Shown one piece after another: positions 33,466 through 44,307 of a DNA stretch of 64,000 nt; position 1 is the stretch's first letter; every line of letters begins with the position of its first letter. The notes beneath the pieces were generated by a model that saw nothing but the letters and a program-made list of their open reading frames with translations, ran no database searches and had not been told where the DNA came from. Source of the DNA: Pseudomonas panipatensis (GTDB lineage: Bacteria > Pseudomonadota > Gammaproteobacteria > Pseudomonadales > Pseudomonadaceae); the NCBI RefSeq assembly GCF_900099785.1, contig NZ_FNDS01000005.1:1-64000 (forward strand). The letters run 5' to 3'. The position numbers and the translations under genes are program-made.

Positions 33466-35415
33466 TCAGATCGCCCAACCGGCCTTGAGCCCCTCGTAGA
33501 TCGCCTCTTCCGCGGTGCGCGGTGCCAGGCAGTCGCCGATCCGCTGGTAGGCCACCAGGCCGTGCAGCTCGGCGGCCAGGTTATCCACCGGTTGGTGGCC
33601 CTGGCACAGCACCAGGGTGTCGATGCCTTCGACGATCATCGGCTCGCCGCTGGCGGTGTGTTGCAGGTAGACGCTGCTGTCGTCGCAGCCGTACAGGCGT
33701 GCGTAGGGCGTGACCGGGATGCCCAGACGGTGCAGTTCGCCGGCCAGGTGGTCGCGGACATACAGCGGCAGGCTCTCGCCGGCATGGGTGCCGTTCACTG
33801 CCAGTTGCACCTGGTGACCTTCGCGTACCAGGCGTTCGGCGATGCCGGGGCCGATCCAGTCGCAGCGCCAGTCGCTGACCAGCACCGAGCGGCCGACCTT
33901 GACCTCGCCGCGCAGCACTTGCCAGGCGTCCACCACCTGCAACTCGCCGCCGCGCTCGAAGGGTGGCCAATAGGGTTCGGCGCCGGTGGCGACAATCACC
34001 ACGTCCGGCCGCTCGCGTTCGACCAGGGCGCGGTCGACGCGGGTGTTGCGCCGCACCTCGACGCCGGCCAGTTGCATCTCGCGTTGCAGGTTGGTCGAGG
34101 CGCCGCCGAATTCGGCCCGGCGCGGCAGTAGTTGCGCCAGGTTGACCTGGCCGCCGAGCTGCGCGCCGGCCTCGCAGAGGGTCACCTGGTGACCGCGTTG
34201 CGCCGCCACCGCGGCGGCCTTCATGCCTGCCGGCCCGCCGCCGACCACCAGCACGCGCTTGCGCTGGGTCGCGGGTCGCAACTGGCCATAGTGCAGTTCG
34301 CGGCCGGTTTCCGGGTGCTGGATGCAGGAGATCGGATAGCCCCGGTGGAAGTGGCCGATGCACGCCTGGTTGCAGGCGATGCAGGCGCGCACGTCGTCGT
34401 GGCGGCCGCTGCCGGCCTTGTTCGGCATCTGCGGGTCGCAGATCAGCGCGCGGGTCATGCCGCAGACGTCGGCCTGGCCGCGGGCGATGATCTGCTCGGC
34501 TTCCTGCGGCTGGTTGATGCGCCCGGTGACGAACAGCGGGAGGTCCAGGCGTGCCTTGAAGGTCGCCGCGTTGGACGCCAGGTAGGCGGCCTCGATGGCC
34601 ATCGGCGGGACGATGTGGATGGCGCCGCCAAGGGATGCCGAGGTGCCGGCGACCAGGTGCACGTAGTCCAGTTCGCCTTGCAGCGCTTGCACCGCCTGCA
34701 GCGATTCGTCCTCGGTCAGCCCCTCGGGATCGCGCTCGTCGGCGGAGATGCGCAGGCCGACGATAAAGGCGTCGTCGGTGGCGGCGCGCACCGCCGCCAG
34801 CACTTCGCGGGTGAAGCGCAGGCGCGCGTCGAGGTCGCCGTTGTAGCCGTCGCTGCGGCGGTTCACCCGCGGGTTGAGGAATTGCGCCGGCAGGTAGCCG
34901 TGGCTGGCCACCACTTCCACGCCGTCCAGCCCGGCCTGATGCAGGCGGCGCGCGGCGGCGGCGTAGCCGGCGACTATCTCGTCGATCAGCGCCTGGTCGA
35001 GTTCGCGCGGCATGACGCGGAAACGTTCGTTGGGCGACGCCGAGGCGGAGTAGGCCACCGCCAGCAGGCCATCGCTGGACTCCATGATCTCGCGGCCGGG
35101 ATGGAAGATCTGCGACAGCAGTACCGTGCCTTCGGCATGGCAGGCCTCGGCGACGCGCCGGTAGCCGGGGATGCAGGCGTCGTCGGTGGCCATCAGCACG
35201 TGGGAGGTGTAGCGCGCGCTGTCGTGGACCCCGGCGACCTGCATCACGATCAGCCCGGCGCCACCTTCGGCGCGGGCCTTGTGGTAGGCCACCAGGGCGT
35301 CGTTGACCAGGTTGTCGGTGGGCATCGAGGTGTCGTGCCCGGTGGACATGATGCGGTTCTTCAGGCGCTTGCCGCGGATCGTCAGGGGGCTGAACAGGTG
35401 GGGAAAGGCATTCAT
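33466..35415 (-). CDS. NADH:flavin oxidoreductase with Fe-S cluster (DgcA/2,4-dienoyl-CoA reductase type)
   Basis: A 649-residue multi-domain enzyme. Residues 1-340 form an old-yellow-enzyme TIM barrel that binds FMN (LFSPLTIRGKRLKNRI at the start, GLDGVEVVASHGYLPAQFLNP, VCGMTRALICDP). A [4Fe-4S] site follows with C345, C348, C352 and C364. Residues about 390-649 form an NAD(P)/FAD domain (KRVLVVGGGPAGMKAAAVAA, VIVATGAEP). The layout is that of dimethylglycine, trimethylamine and N-methylproline demethylases as well as dienoyl-CoA reductase. With the neighbours a role in degrading a methylated amine is plausible, but the substrate cannot be read from sequence. Confidence 0.88.
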   Translation of the reverse strand: MNAFPHLFSPLTIRGKRLKNRIMSTGHDTSMPTDNLVNDALVAYHKARAEGGAGLIVMQVAGVHDSARYTSHVLMATDDACIPGYRRVAEACHAEGTVLLSQIFHPGREIMESSDGLLAVAYSASASPNERFRVMPRELDQALIDEIVAGYAAAARRLHQAGLDGVEVVASHGYLPAQFLNPRVNRRSDGYNGDLDARLRFTREVLAAVRAATDDAFIVGLRISADERDPEGLTEDESLQAVQALQGELDYVHLVAGTSASLGGAIHIVPPMAIEAAYLASNAATFKARLDLPLFVTGRINQPQEAEQIIARGQADVCGMTRALICDPQMPNKAGSGRHDDVRACIACNQACIGHFHRGYPISCIQHPETGRELHYGQLRPATQRKRVLVVGGGPAGMKAAAVAAQRGHQVTLCEAGAQLGGQVNLAQLLPRRAEFGGASTNLQREMQLAGVEVRRNTRVDRALVERERPDVVIVATGAEPYWPPFERGGELQVVDAWQVLRGEVKVGRSVLVSDWRCDWIGPGIAERLVREGHQVQLAVNGTHAGESLPLYVRDHLAGELHRLGIPVTPYARLYGCDDSSVYLQHTASGEPMIVEGIDTLVLCQGHQPVDNLAAELHGLVAYQRIGDCLAPRTAEEAIYEGLKAGWAI

Positions 35416-35458
35416 GGTGGACCTCGTGGTTCTTGTTGTCGGTCGGCGGCGGCCGGGA

Positions 35459-35809
35459 TCAGGCGTTGCGGGTCTGCCAGTCGACCGGATAGAGCGCGTA
35501 GAACACGCAGGCCCGGTCGCCCTCGTAGGCCAGCGGGGTGCGCTCCGGCACCCAGATCACGTCGCCCGGCGCGGCCTCGATGACGCGTTCGCCCAGGCGC
35601 AGGCGGAAGTGGCCTTCGAGGACCACGATGAGTTCGTCATAGAGCACCGTCCATTCGATCGAGCAGCCATCGAAGCGGGCCAGCCCGGCGCCCATGCTGC
35701 TGCTTTCGCCCGGCGTGATCAGCCGGCACAGCGCGGCGCGTTCGATGGGCTGGCCGCCATAGGCCTGGAATTGCAATGCGGACTGCTGGAAGTGAATCAC
35801 ATCGGACAC
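35459..35809 (-). CDS. Small cupin protein (EutQ-like)
   Basis: A single-domain cupin of 116 residues. The start is a GTG at 35809, with CAGGAG six bases upstream; the frame continues to 36013 but the extra part runs through the AT-rich control region. ELIVVLEGHFRLRLGER and AAPGDVIWVPERTPLAYEG are the two cupin motifs, similar to EutQ and ethanolamine-type cupins. It follows 43 bases upstream of the flavin oxidoreductase gene on the same strand, so it is the first gene of that operon. It may bind or isomerise a small substrate; unknown. Confidence 0.8.
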   Translation of the reverse strand: MSDVIHFQQSALQFQAYGGQPIERAALCRLITPGESSSMGAGLARFDGCSIEWTVLYDELIVVLEGHFRLRLGERVIEAAPGDVIWVPERTPLAYEGDRACVFYALYPVDWQTRNA

Positions 35810-36163
35810 GGCGGGCTCCTGGGCGGGCTTGAGAATTATCAAACTAAATCCATAGAAATTTACCTTCAGTAAAAAATCAACTTGTTTTTTTAAAAGTGAC
35901 TGGGTAGTTTCGACTCCGCCCACCGCCCTGGCGGTGGGGCGCAATCCGCGACGTGCTCCACAACAACAACAAGAGGAGAGGCGCATGAACCGTCCCGTAC
36001 GGTCCTTATCCACATCGGCGATGGCCCGCCTGCATCACGGCGCCGTCCCGTCCTCGTTTGTCCGGTGTTCCCCTCCGGCCGTTGTGCTGCCACGCCCAAC
36101 ACTTCCCGTCCGTGTTTCCGGCGCGCCGCCGGCCACGGTTCGCATCCACAGAGGGTTCGTCCG
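35810..36163. other. Divergent control region of the catabolic island
   Basis: A 354-bp stretch between the cupin gene (left) and the binding-protein gene (right). Its left part, 35827-35905, is strongly AT-rich compared with the rest of the window and should hold both divergent promoters. It contains TTTAC-N5-GTAAA (35859-35873) and the near-palindrome TTGAGAATTATCAA (35828-35841). The right part holds a 60-codon ORF with a strong ribosome site (35985-36167). Confidence 0.55.
35859..35873. promoter_or_regulatory. Candidate operator TTTAC-N5-GTAAA
   Basis: A perfect 5-5-5 inverted repeat within the AT-rich part of the divergent promoter region, 50 bases before the cupin start. It is a likely site for the XRE-cupin regulator of the same island; that link is inferred from position. 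Confidence 0.4.
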
Positions 36164-36167
36164 ATGA
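35985..36167 (+). CDS. Possible 60-residue upstream ORF coupled to the binding-protein gene
   Basis: An ATG preceded by AAGAGGAGAGG, the strongest ribosome site nearby, opens a 60-codon frame whose TGA overlaps the ATG of the next gene (ATGA). The product (MNRPVRSLSTSAMARLHHGA...RIHRGFVR) is basic, Pro/Val-rich, has no signal peptide or known domain, and uses rare codons (TTA, AGA). It could be a leader peptide that couples translation, or a chance frame. Coding is unproven. Confidence 0.35.
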   Translation: MNRPVRSLSTSAMARLHHGAVPSSFVRCSPPAVVLPRPTLPVRVSGAPPATVRIHRGFVR

Positions 36168-37207
36168 TTTCGTGCAAGAACGCGTTGCAACCTTTGCTGT
36201 TGGCCCTGGGGCTCGGCCTGGGTGTCGCCCAGGCGCAGGACGCCATGGTCGTGGTCGGTTATGGCGGGGCCGGGCAGAAGGCCCAGGATGCGGCCTTCTT
36301 CCAGCCATTCGCGCGGCAGACCGGGGCCACGCTCACCCAGGCCGAGTACAACGGCGAGATGGCGCGGATCAAGGTCATGGTCGACACCGGGCACGCCGAC
36401 TGGGATGTGGTGCAGATCGAAGGCCCGGACCTGGCGCGCAACTGCGACCTGGGCATGTTCGAGCCGCTGGACTGGAAGGCCCTGGGGGGCGCCGGGCAGT
36501 TAGTGCCGAACGCGGCCAAGGAGTGTGGCTCGGCGGCGCTGGTCTGGGGCGTGGCCATCGCCTACGACGCCGACAAGCTGAAGACCGCGCCCAGCGGTTG
36601 GGCGGATTTCTGGGACCTGCAGAAATTCCCCGGCAAGCGCGGCCTGCGCAAGCGCGCCGAGTACAACCTGGAGTTCGCCCTGATGGCCGACGGCGTCAAG
36701 GCCGAGGATGTCTACAAGGTGCTCGGCACCAAGGCCGGCGTCGATCGCGCCTTCGCCAAGCTCAGCCAGATCAAGCCCGCCATCCAGTGGTGGGAAGCCG
36801 GCGCGCAACCGCCGCAGTGGCTGGCGTCCGGCGACGTCAGCATGACCACCGCCTACACCGGGCGGATCGCCGATGCGCACAAGGCCGGGCGCAACCTGGA
36901 ACTGGTGTGGCCGGGCAGTCTGTACGGCATGGACTACTGGGCGATCATCAAGGGCTCCAAGCATGCCGATCTGGCCAAGCGCTTCATCGCCTTCGCCAAT
37001 CAGGCCGATGCCCAGGTCGACTACGTGCGCAACATCCCCTATGGTCCGACCAATAAGCAGGCCGCCGAGCGCTTGCCGCAGGATGTTGCGCACTGGGTGC
37101 CGACCGCGCCGGCCAACCTTGCCGTGGGCCTGGCGATGAACGATGAGTTCTGGGCCGATCACGGCGAGGAACTGGAAGAGCGCTTCAACGCCTGGGCCGC
37201 GCAATAA
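36164..37207 (+). CDS. Periplasmic substrate-binding protein, PotD/PotF type
   Basis: A 347-residue binding protein of ABC transporters for polyamines or similar cations. A signal peptide is visible at residues 1-24 (ALQPLLLALGLGLGVAQA before QDAMVVV). Seen in the mature part: VVGYGGAGQKAQDAAFFQPF, DWDVVQIEGPDLARNCD, GVAIAYDADKLKTAPSGWADFWD and MTTAYTGRIADAHKAG. The ATG at 36164 has GAGGG eight bases upstream. No permease or ATPase gene is adjacent, so it must use transporter subunits encoded elsewhere or act as a sensor. The aldolase gene follows. Confidence 0.85.
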   Translation: MISCKNALQPLLLALGLGLGVAQAQDAMVVVGYGGAGQKAQDAAFFQPFARQTGATLTQAEYNGEMARIKVMVDTGHADWDVVQIEGPDLARNCDLGMFEPLDWKALGGAGQLVPNAAKECGSAALVWGVAIAYDADKLKTAPSGWADFWDLQKFPGKRGLRKRAEYNLEFALMADGVKAEDVYKVLGTKAGVDRAFAKLSQIKPAIQWWEAGAQPPQWLASGDVSMTTAYTGRIADAHKAGRNLELVWPGSLYGMDYWAIIKGSKHADLAKRFIAFANQADAQVDYVRNIPYGPTNKQAAERLPQDVAHWVPTAPANLAVGLAMNDEFWADHGEELEERFNAWAAQ

Positions 37208-37274
37208 GCCAAGGCCCCTTGCGGCGGGCCGTGCGATCGCCCGCCGCAAGGGGCGCCTCAGAAGGAGAATATGC

Positions 37275-38069
37275 ATGACCTCGATGCCGGCGTCGGTGCC
37301 GTCCCGTGCCACCTGCTCCGCGGAAGAATGGAGGCTGCGCGAAGAGCTGGCCGCCTGTTACCGGCTGATCGCGCACTTCCGCATGAGCGATCTGATCTTC
37401 ACCCATATCTCGCTGCGCCTGCCGGGGCCGCAGCACCATTTCCTGATCAACCCCTACGGCTTGATGTTCGACGAGATCAGCGCGTCCAGCCTGGTCAAGA
37501 TCGATCTCGCCGGACAGCCGCTGGAGCCGACGCCCTACAAGGTCAATCCGGCCGGCTTCGTCATCCACAGCGCCATCCATGCCGCCCGCGAGGACGCCCG
37601 CTGCGTGCTGCACACCCACACCCGCGCCGGCTGCGCGGTGGCCGCCCAGGCCTGCGGGCTGCTGCCGCTGAACCAGATGTCCATGGAGTTCTACGGGCGC
37701 ATCGGCTACCACGACTATGAGGGCATCGCGCTGTCCTTCGACGAGCAGCAGCGCCTGGTCCGCGATCTCGGCGGGCATGCCGCGTTGATGCTGCGCAACC
37801 ACGGCCTGCTGACCGTGGGCGAGAGCGTGCCGCAGGCCTTCCTGCGCATGTACTACCTGGAGAAAGCCTGCGATATCCAACTGGCGGCCCAGGCCGGCGG
37901 CGAATTGGTGATTCCCTCGGAGGCGGTGTGCCGGCGCACCGAGCGGCAGTTCAATGAACCGCTACGGCCGCCTCTGGACGGCGAACTGAGCGATCCGGAC
38001 GCCAACGACCTGGCCTGGCAGGCGCTGCTGCGGCTGCTCGAGCGTATCGCGCCGGGCTACAAGGATTGA
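37275..38069 (+). CDS. Class II aldolase/adducin family protein
   Basis: A 264-residue metal-dependent aldolase-fold protein of the fuculose-phosphate aldolase/adducin family. The zinc ligands are in VLHTHTRAGCAVAAQ, and the further histidine is in ALMLRNHGLLTVGES. GAAGGAG ends seven bases before the ATG at 37275, which decides the start over the upstream in-frame region. It is downstream of the binding-protein gene, ends in a strong terminator and closes the island. It might cleave or epimerise a product of the imported compound; the reaction is unknown. Confidence 0.85.
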   Translation: MTSMPASVPSRATCSAEEWRLREELAACYRLIAHFRMSDLIFTHISLRLPGPQHHFLINPYGLMFDEISASSLVKIDLAGQPLEPTPYKVNPAGFVIHSAIHAAREDARCVLHTHTRAGCAVAAQACGLLPLNQMSMEFYGRIGYHDYEGIALSFDEQQRLVRDLGGHAALMLRNHGLLTVGESVPQAFLRMYYLEKACDIQLAAQAGGELVIPSEAVCRRTERQFNEPLRPPLDGELSDPDANDLAWQALLRLLERIAPGYKD

Positions 38070-38119
38070 GGCGGGGCGCCTCGTCGGCCATCGCGTGGCG
38101 GCTGCCGCCAGCCGCCACG

Positions 38120-38154
38120 AAGAACGAGCCCGGCATGTGCCGGGCTCGTTCTTT
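38120..38154 (+). terminator. Strong terminator between aldolase and opmH genes
   Basis: AAGAACGAGCCCGGCA pairs with its perfect complement across a two-base centre (up to 16 bp of symmetry), followed by TTTCATT. The last bases touch the opmH stop codon, so it can serve transcripts from both directions. Confidence 0.75.
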
Positions 38155-39620
38155 CATTGCTTGCTGCGCGCTTTGCTGGTGCTTTCCAGTTGCTGCTCGG
38201 CGGCCTTGGCCAGGTCCGGCGGGAGGAAGTCCTTGTCCGGGTTGTAGTCGGCCTTGAGGTAGGCGCCCAGCGCTTGCAGGTCGGCCGGGCTGAGGGTGCC
38301 GGCGGTCTGCTTCAGGCGCAGGTTGTCGATGATGTAGTCGTAGCGGCTGTTGTTGTAGTCGCGTACCGCGCTGTACAGCTGGCGCTGGGCATCGAGCACG
38401 TCGACGATATTGCGGGTGCCGACCTGATAGCCGATCTCGGTGGCTTCCAGCGAACTCTGGTTGGAAATGATCGCCTGGCGCCGCGCCTTCACCGTTTCCA
38501 CATCGGTATTCACCGCGCGGTGCTGGTTGCGGGCGTCCTGCACCACCTGGCGGCGCTGGCTTTCGCGCAGTTGCTCGCTCTGGCTCAGGCGCTGGTAGGA
38601 CTCGCGCACCTGCGAACTGGTCAGGCCGCCACTGTAGAGGGGCACGTTCAGTTGCACGCCGATGCTGCTCTGGTCGACCCACTTGCCGTAGGTCGGCTGG
38701 CCGGGGATGCCGGTGTTGGTGTAGCCCAGGGCATCGTTGTCGCCCTTCTGGTACTGCACCACCGCGTCGAGGGTCGGCAGGTGGCCGGCCTTGCGCTGGC
38801 GCAGGGTTTCTTCGGCAGCGTTCACCGCGTAGTTGCTGGCCTGCAGGGAGATGTTCTGTTGTACCGAGGTATCCACCCAGGCCTTGGCGTCATTCGGCGT
38901 CGGCACCACCACCGGCAGCGAGTGGAGGATGCCCTCGATGCTGGTGTAGTCGCGGTTGGTCAGGGTGACCAGGGCCTGGAAGGCATCGGCCACGGCCTGC
39001 TCGGCGACGATCCGGTTGGCCCGCGCGGTGTCGTAGCCGGCTTGCGATTCGAGCACGTCGGTCTTGTCCGAGAGGCCGACGTCGAAGCGTTCATTGGCCT
39101 GGTCGAGCTGGCGCTTGAAGGCGGCTTCCTCGGCCTTGCTGGCGGCCAGGTTGTCCTGGGCGCGGAGCACGCCGAAGTAGTTTTCCGCGGTCTGCAGGAT
39201 CAGGTTCTGCTGGGTCGCCGAGAATTCCAGCTGGGCCTGCTCGCTGATGTCTTTCGCGGCCTTGAGCTGGAACCAGCGGTCGGCGCGGAACAGCGGTTGG
39301 CTGAGGGTCGCCTGGATCACCTGGGAGTTGCGGTTCAGGGTCGCGGCGGGCTCGTCGAGCGAGGTGCGCACGTTGGCCCAGTTGGCGCCGGCATTGATCT
39401 GCGGGAGCAGGGCGGAACGCGCCTGGGGAACGACCTCCTTGCGCGCCAGGTAGTCGGCCTGGGCCGCGGCAAGGTTGGCGTTGTTGTCGACGGCATCCTT
39501 GTAGACGCTGATCAGGTCGGTCTTGGTTGGCAGAGGAGCGGTGCTCGATACGGGCTGGGCCGCCCAGACGAAACCGGTGGAAGCGGCCACAGCGGCGGCC
39601 AAGGAGAGTCTGCGCAGCAT
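38154..39620 (-). CDS. opmH: TolC-family outer-membrane efflux channel
   Basis: A 488-residue outer-membrane factor with an N-terminal signal peptide (MLRRLSLAAAVAASTGFVWA). The protein shows the two-fold repeat of TolC: EVVPQARSALLPQINAGANW in the first half and LRQRKAGHLPTLDAVVQYQ in the second, with long coiled-coil helices rich in Gln, Ala and Arg. By position it corresponds to PA4974 OpmH, a TolC-like channel used by several pumps and exporters. It is divergent from thiC; no adaptor or pump gene is adjacent. Confidence 0.9.
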   Translation of the reverse strand: MLRRLSLAAAVAASTGFVWAAQPVSSTAPLPTKTDLISVYKDAVDNNANLAAAQADYLARKEVVPQARSALLPQINAGANWANVRTSLDEPAATLNRNSQVIQATLSQPLFRADRWFQLKAAKDISEQAQLEFSATQQNLILQTAENYFGVLRAQDNLAASKAEEAAFKRQLDQANERFDVGLSDKTDVLESQAGYDTARANRIVAEQAVADAFQALVTLTNRDYTSIEGILHSLPVVVPTPNDAKAWVDTSVQQNISLQASNYAVNAAEETLRQRKAGHLPTLDAVVQYQKGDNDALGYTNTGIPGQPTYGKWVDQSSIGVQLNVPLYSGGLTSSQVRESYQRLSQSEQLRESQRRQVVQDARNQHRAVNTDVETVKARRQAIISNQSSLEATEIGYQVGTRNIVDVLDAQRQLYSAVRDYNNSRYDYIIDNLRLKQTAGTLSPADLQALGAYLKADYNPDKDFLPPDLAKAAEQQLESTSKARSKQ

Positions 39621-39772
39621 TCGTTCGTCCTGAAAAGTGTGCGGGTGGGGGCAAGGCTAAGGGGCCCCTCGGTGGCGGTCAAGGCGCCACTCTGTGGGTA
39701 TTTCGTAGCTGCAGTGTAGTTGTCGGCGCGTGACTGCGAAGTCGCATCGGGAATCTTTTCGGCCCGGCGGCA

Positions 39773-39802
39773 TTGGCCAAGCCCTGTGCACTTGATTAGA
39801 CT
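39773..39802 (+). promoter_or_regulatory. Probable thiC promoter
   Basis: TTGGCC (39773-39778) and TAGACT (39797-39802) are 18 bases apart, and the predicted start of the transcript falls at about 39809, immediately before the riboswitch. Confidence 0.4.
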
Positions 39803-39811
39803 GCGGACGTT

Positions 39812-41904
<2,093 letters not shown>

Positions 41905-41997
41905 GTCGAGCGCGCGGACTGGGGCGAGCGTTCCGTCCCAGCCCGCGGCGCAATAAGAAGTCCCTGACAACACTCCATTGCGAGCCTTGCGCACATC

Positions 41998-43272
41998 GTG
42001 ACCACTACTCTCATCGACTACTCCCCGGCGACGCCGGTCGGCAGCGCCCAGCGCGTGCTTGGCCTGCGTGATCTGTTCTCCCTGTGGTTCTCCCTCGGCA
42101 TCGGCCTCATGGTGCTGCAGACCGGCGCCCTGCTGGCGCCCGGTCTGGGACTGGCCGGCTCGTTGCTGGCGATCCTCCTCGGCACCCTGGTCGGCGTGCT
42201 GCTGCTGGCCGCCGCCGGGGTCATCGGCAGCGACACCGGGCTGGCCGCCATGGCCTCGCTCAAACTCAGCCTCGGCGGGCATGGCGCCGCGTTGCCGGCG
42301 CTGCTCAACCTGCTGCAGTTGGTCGGCTGGGGCGCCTTCGAGATCATCGTCATGCGCGATGCCGCCAGCCTGCTGGCCGCGCGTGCCTTCGGCGAGGCCA
42401 GCCTGTGGACCAGCCCGGCGCTGTGGACGCTGGTGTTCGGCGCCCTCGCCACCCTGCTGGCGGTCAGCGGTCCGCTGGCCTTCGTCCGCCGGGTGCTGCG
42501 CAAGTGGGGCATCTGGCTGCTGCTCGCGGCCTGCGCCTGGCTGACCTTCGACCTGCTGCGGCGGGCCGACCTGCTGGCGCTCTGGGCCAAGGCCGGCGAT
42601 GGCTCCATGCCCTTCGCCGTGGGCTTCGACATTGCCATCGCCATGCCGCTGTCCTGGCTGCCGCTGATTGCCGACTACTCGCGCTTCGGCAAGCACGCCG
42701 GGCAGGTATTCGGCGGCGCCGCGCTGGGCTTCTTCATCGGTTGCTTCTGGCTGATGGCGCTCGGCGTGGCCTACACCCTGGCGTTCGCCCAGGGCAGCGA
42801 CGCCAACGCCCTGCTGCTGGCGCTGGCCGGCGCCGGCATGGGCATCCCGCTGTTGCTGATCCTGCTCGACGAGTCGGAGAAGGCCTTCGCCGACATCCAT
42901 TCGGCGGCGGTGTCCAGCGGCATCCTGTTGCCGCTGAAAGTCGAGTCGCTGGCCCTGGCCATCGGTGTGATCTGCACCCTGATCGCCTGGTTCGCGCCGC
43001 TGGCGCAGTACCAGAACTTCCTGCTGCTGATCGGCTCGGTGTTCGCCCCGCTGTTCGGCGTGGTGCTGGTCGACCACTTCCTCCTGCGCCGCCGCGCCGG
43101 CGCGAGCATTCGCCCCGGACTGCGCTGGGGTTCACTGCTGGCCTGGGCGGGCGGCGTGATCACCTACCACCTTCTGGCCAATTACTGCCCCAACCTGGGG
43201 GCGACCCTGCCGGCGCTGCTGGTGTCGGGCGTGCTGCAGCTGGGATTGGGGCGGATTGCCTCGAAGGGGTGA
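41998..43272 (+). CDS. cytX: NCS1-family permease, CytX type (putative hydroxymethylpyrimidine transporter)
   Basis: A 424-residue inner-membrane permease with about 12 hydrophobic segments, related to cytosine permease CodB. CytX members are linked to thiamine genes and TPP riboswitches and are thought to import hydroxymethylpyrimidine. The start is a GTG at 41998. Seen are GFDIAIAMPLSWLPLIADYS and LLILLDESEKAFADIHSAA, both typical of the family. It follows thiC on the same strand, so import and synthesis of the pyrimidine would share one control. The transported compound is inferred. Confidence 0.82.
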   Translation: MTTTLIDYSPATPVGSAQRVLGLRDLFSLWFSLGIGLMVLQTGALLAPGLGLAGSLLAILLGTLVGVLLLAAAGVIGSDTGLAAMASLKLSLGGHGAALPALLNLLQLVGWGAFEIIVMRDAASLLAARAFGEASLWTSPALWTLVFGALATLLAVSGPLAFVRRVLRKWGIWLLLAACAWLTFDLLRRADLLALWAKAGDGSMPFAVGFDIAIAMPLSWLPLIADYSRFGKHAGQVFGGAALGFFIGCFWLMALGVAYTLAFAQGSDANALLLALAGAGMGIPLLLILLDESEKAFADIHSAAVSSGILLPLKVESLALAIGVICTLIAWFAPLAQYQNFLLLIGSVFAPLFGVVLVDHFLLRRRAGASIRPGLRWGSLLAWAGGVITYHLLANYCPNLGATLPALLVSGVLQLGLGRIASKG

Positions 43273-43304
43273 GGGTAGGGCGTCGCCGGATGCCGTCGAG
43301 CGCC

Positions 43305-43333
43305 GCGAAACCCATCGGCCGCATGGGTTTCGC
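43305..43333. terminator. Bidirectional hairpin between convergent genes
   Basis: GCGAAACCCAT and its exact complement (11 bp) with a 7-base loop lie between the permease gene and the reverse-strand lipoprotein gene. It has no long T-run. Confidence 0.5.
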
Positions 43334-43347
43334 AAGCGCGACTCATC

Positions 43348-44103
43348 CTACTGCGCGCCGCGGCCGGGGAAGTAGTACGGCTTGACGATGCCGTTCAGGC
43401 GCGGATAGGGAATCTTCAGCTCCGGGTGGCCGACCGAGTGCGGTGCGATACGGTCGATGTCGTACTTCAGGGTCAGCGCGCCGAAGGTCAGGGCGAAGTG
43501 TGGGGTCTGCTGGAACGGCCAGTCCTTGACGAAGTTCGGGTCCTGCTCGATCAGCTTGTTCTGCACGATCCAGGCCTGGTGGGCGAGGCGTGCCGTGTCC
43601 CAGAAGGCTTTTTCCTGGCCCGGCAGCAGGATGTCCTGCAGGCTCAGCACCTTGTGCAGGCGGCGGTCGTAGTTGATGAAGGCGCGTCCCGGACGGCCGT
43701 ATTCGCCGCCGCTGAACACGTAGCTGGACAGCTCGACGATCACCAGACCGTCATGCTGCTCGCGTACCTTCGCTTGCAAGTAGCTGCTCCAGCCCGGCTG
43801 TGCGCTGTCGAGGAAGCGCTTCTCGTAACTGTCCAGCGACGTCGGACGCGGACTGTCCGGCGTGGCGCGGACGAGGTCGAGCAACTGCGCCTCGATGGCG
43901 GCGCCCAGCGCCGGTTCGTCGTCGAAGCTGAGCGTGTCGACGTTCACCAGCGGGCACTGCTCGCCCTGGCAACCTGGCTTCAGGTGTTCAAAGCTCGTGC
44001 GGCGAGCGTTCAGCGGTTCGCCGAGGCCGGGGGCGAAGAGACTCTGGCAGGCACCGAGCAGCAGACACAGGCCACCCAGGGCGGCGATTCTCAGATAACG
44101 CAT
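43348..44103 (-). CDS. RsiV-like (DUF3298) lipoprotein
   Basis: A 251-residue lipoprotein with signal peptide and lipobox LLLGAC (C19). The C-terminal half has VNVDTLSFDDEPALGAAIEA, SYVFSGGEYGRPGRAFINYD, LSLQDILLPGQ and ALTFGALTLKYDIDRIAPH. This is the pattern of the DUF3298/DUF4163 domain found in the anti-sigma factor RsiV, which binds lysozyme, and in PdaC. In Gram-negative relatives it is a cell-envelope protein of unknown function. It is a single reverse-strand gene. Confidence 0.82.
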   Translation of the reverse strand: MRYLRIAALGGLCLLLGACQSLFAPGLGEPLNARRTSFEHLKPGCQGEQCPLVNVDTLSFDDEPALGAAIEAQLLDLVRATPDSPRPTSLDSYEKRFLDSAQPGWSSYLQAKVREQHDGLVIVELSSYVFSGGEYGRPGRAFINYDRRLHKVLSLQDILLPGQEKAFWDTARLAHQAWIVQNKLIEQDPNFVKDWPFQQTPHFALTFGALTLKYDIDRIAPHSVGHPELKIPYPRLNGIVKPYYFPGRGAQ

Positions 44104-44307
44104 GGGATTCCTTTTCTAGTTCCGGGTGCCGTTCACGGCGGTTCGGCGGCGCGGCTTCGACCGCCGGTGTCGGTCCGGGGTTCGCCGCGCCGCCGAGTGT
44201 AGCAGCGCCGTACGCCGGCCTGCCCGACGGTGGGCGAAAGAGGCTGCGCGGCGGGGTGCGGCGCGCTAGGATTGCGCGAAGTTCAACCGATCAGTGAGTA
44301 GAGCGGG

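Noticed and set aside
41905-41997. Possible second riboswitch in front of cytX
   Set aside because: The conserved THI-box segments are absent; the permease gene is more simply read from the thiC transcript.
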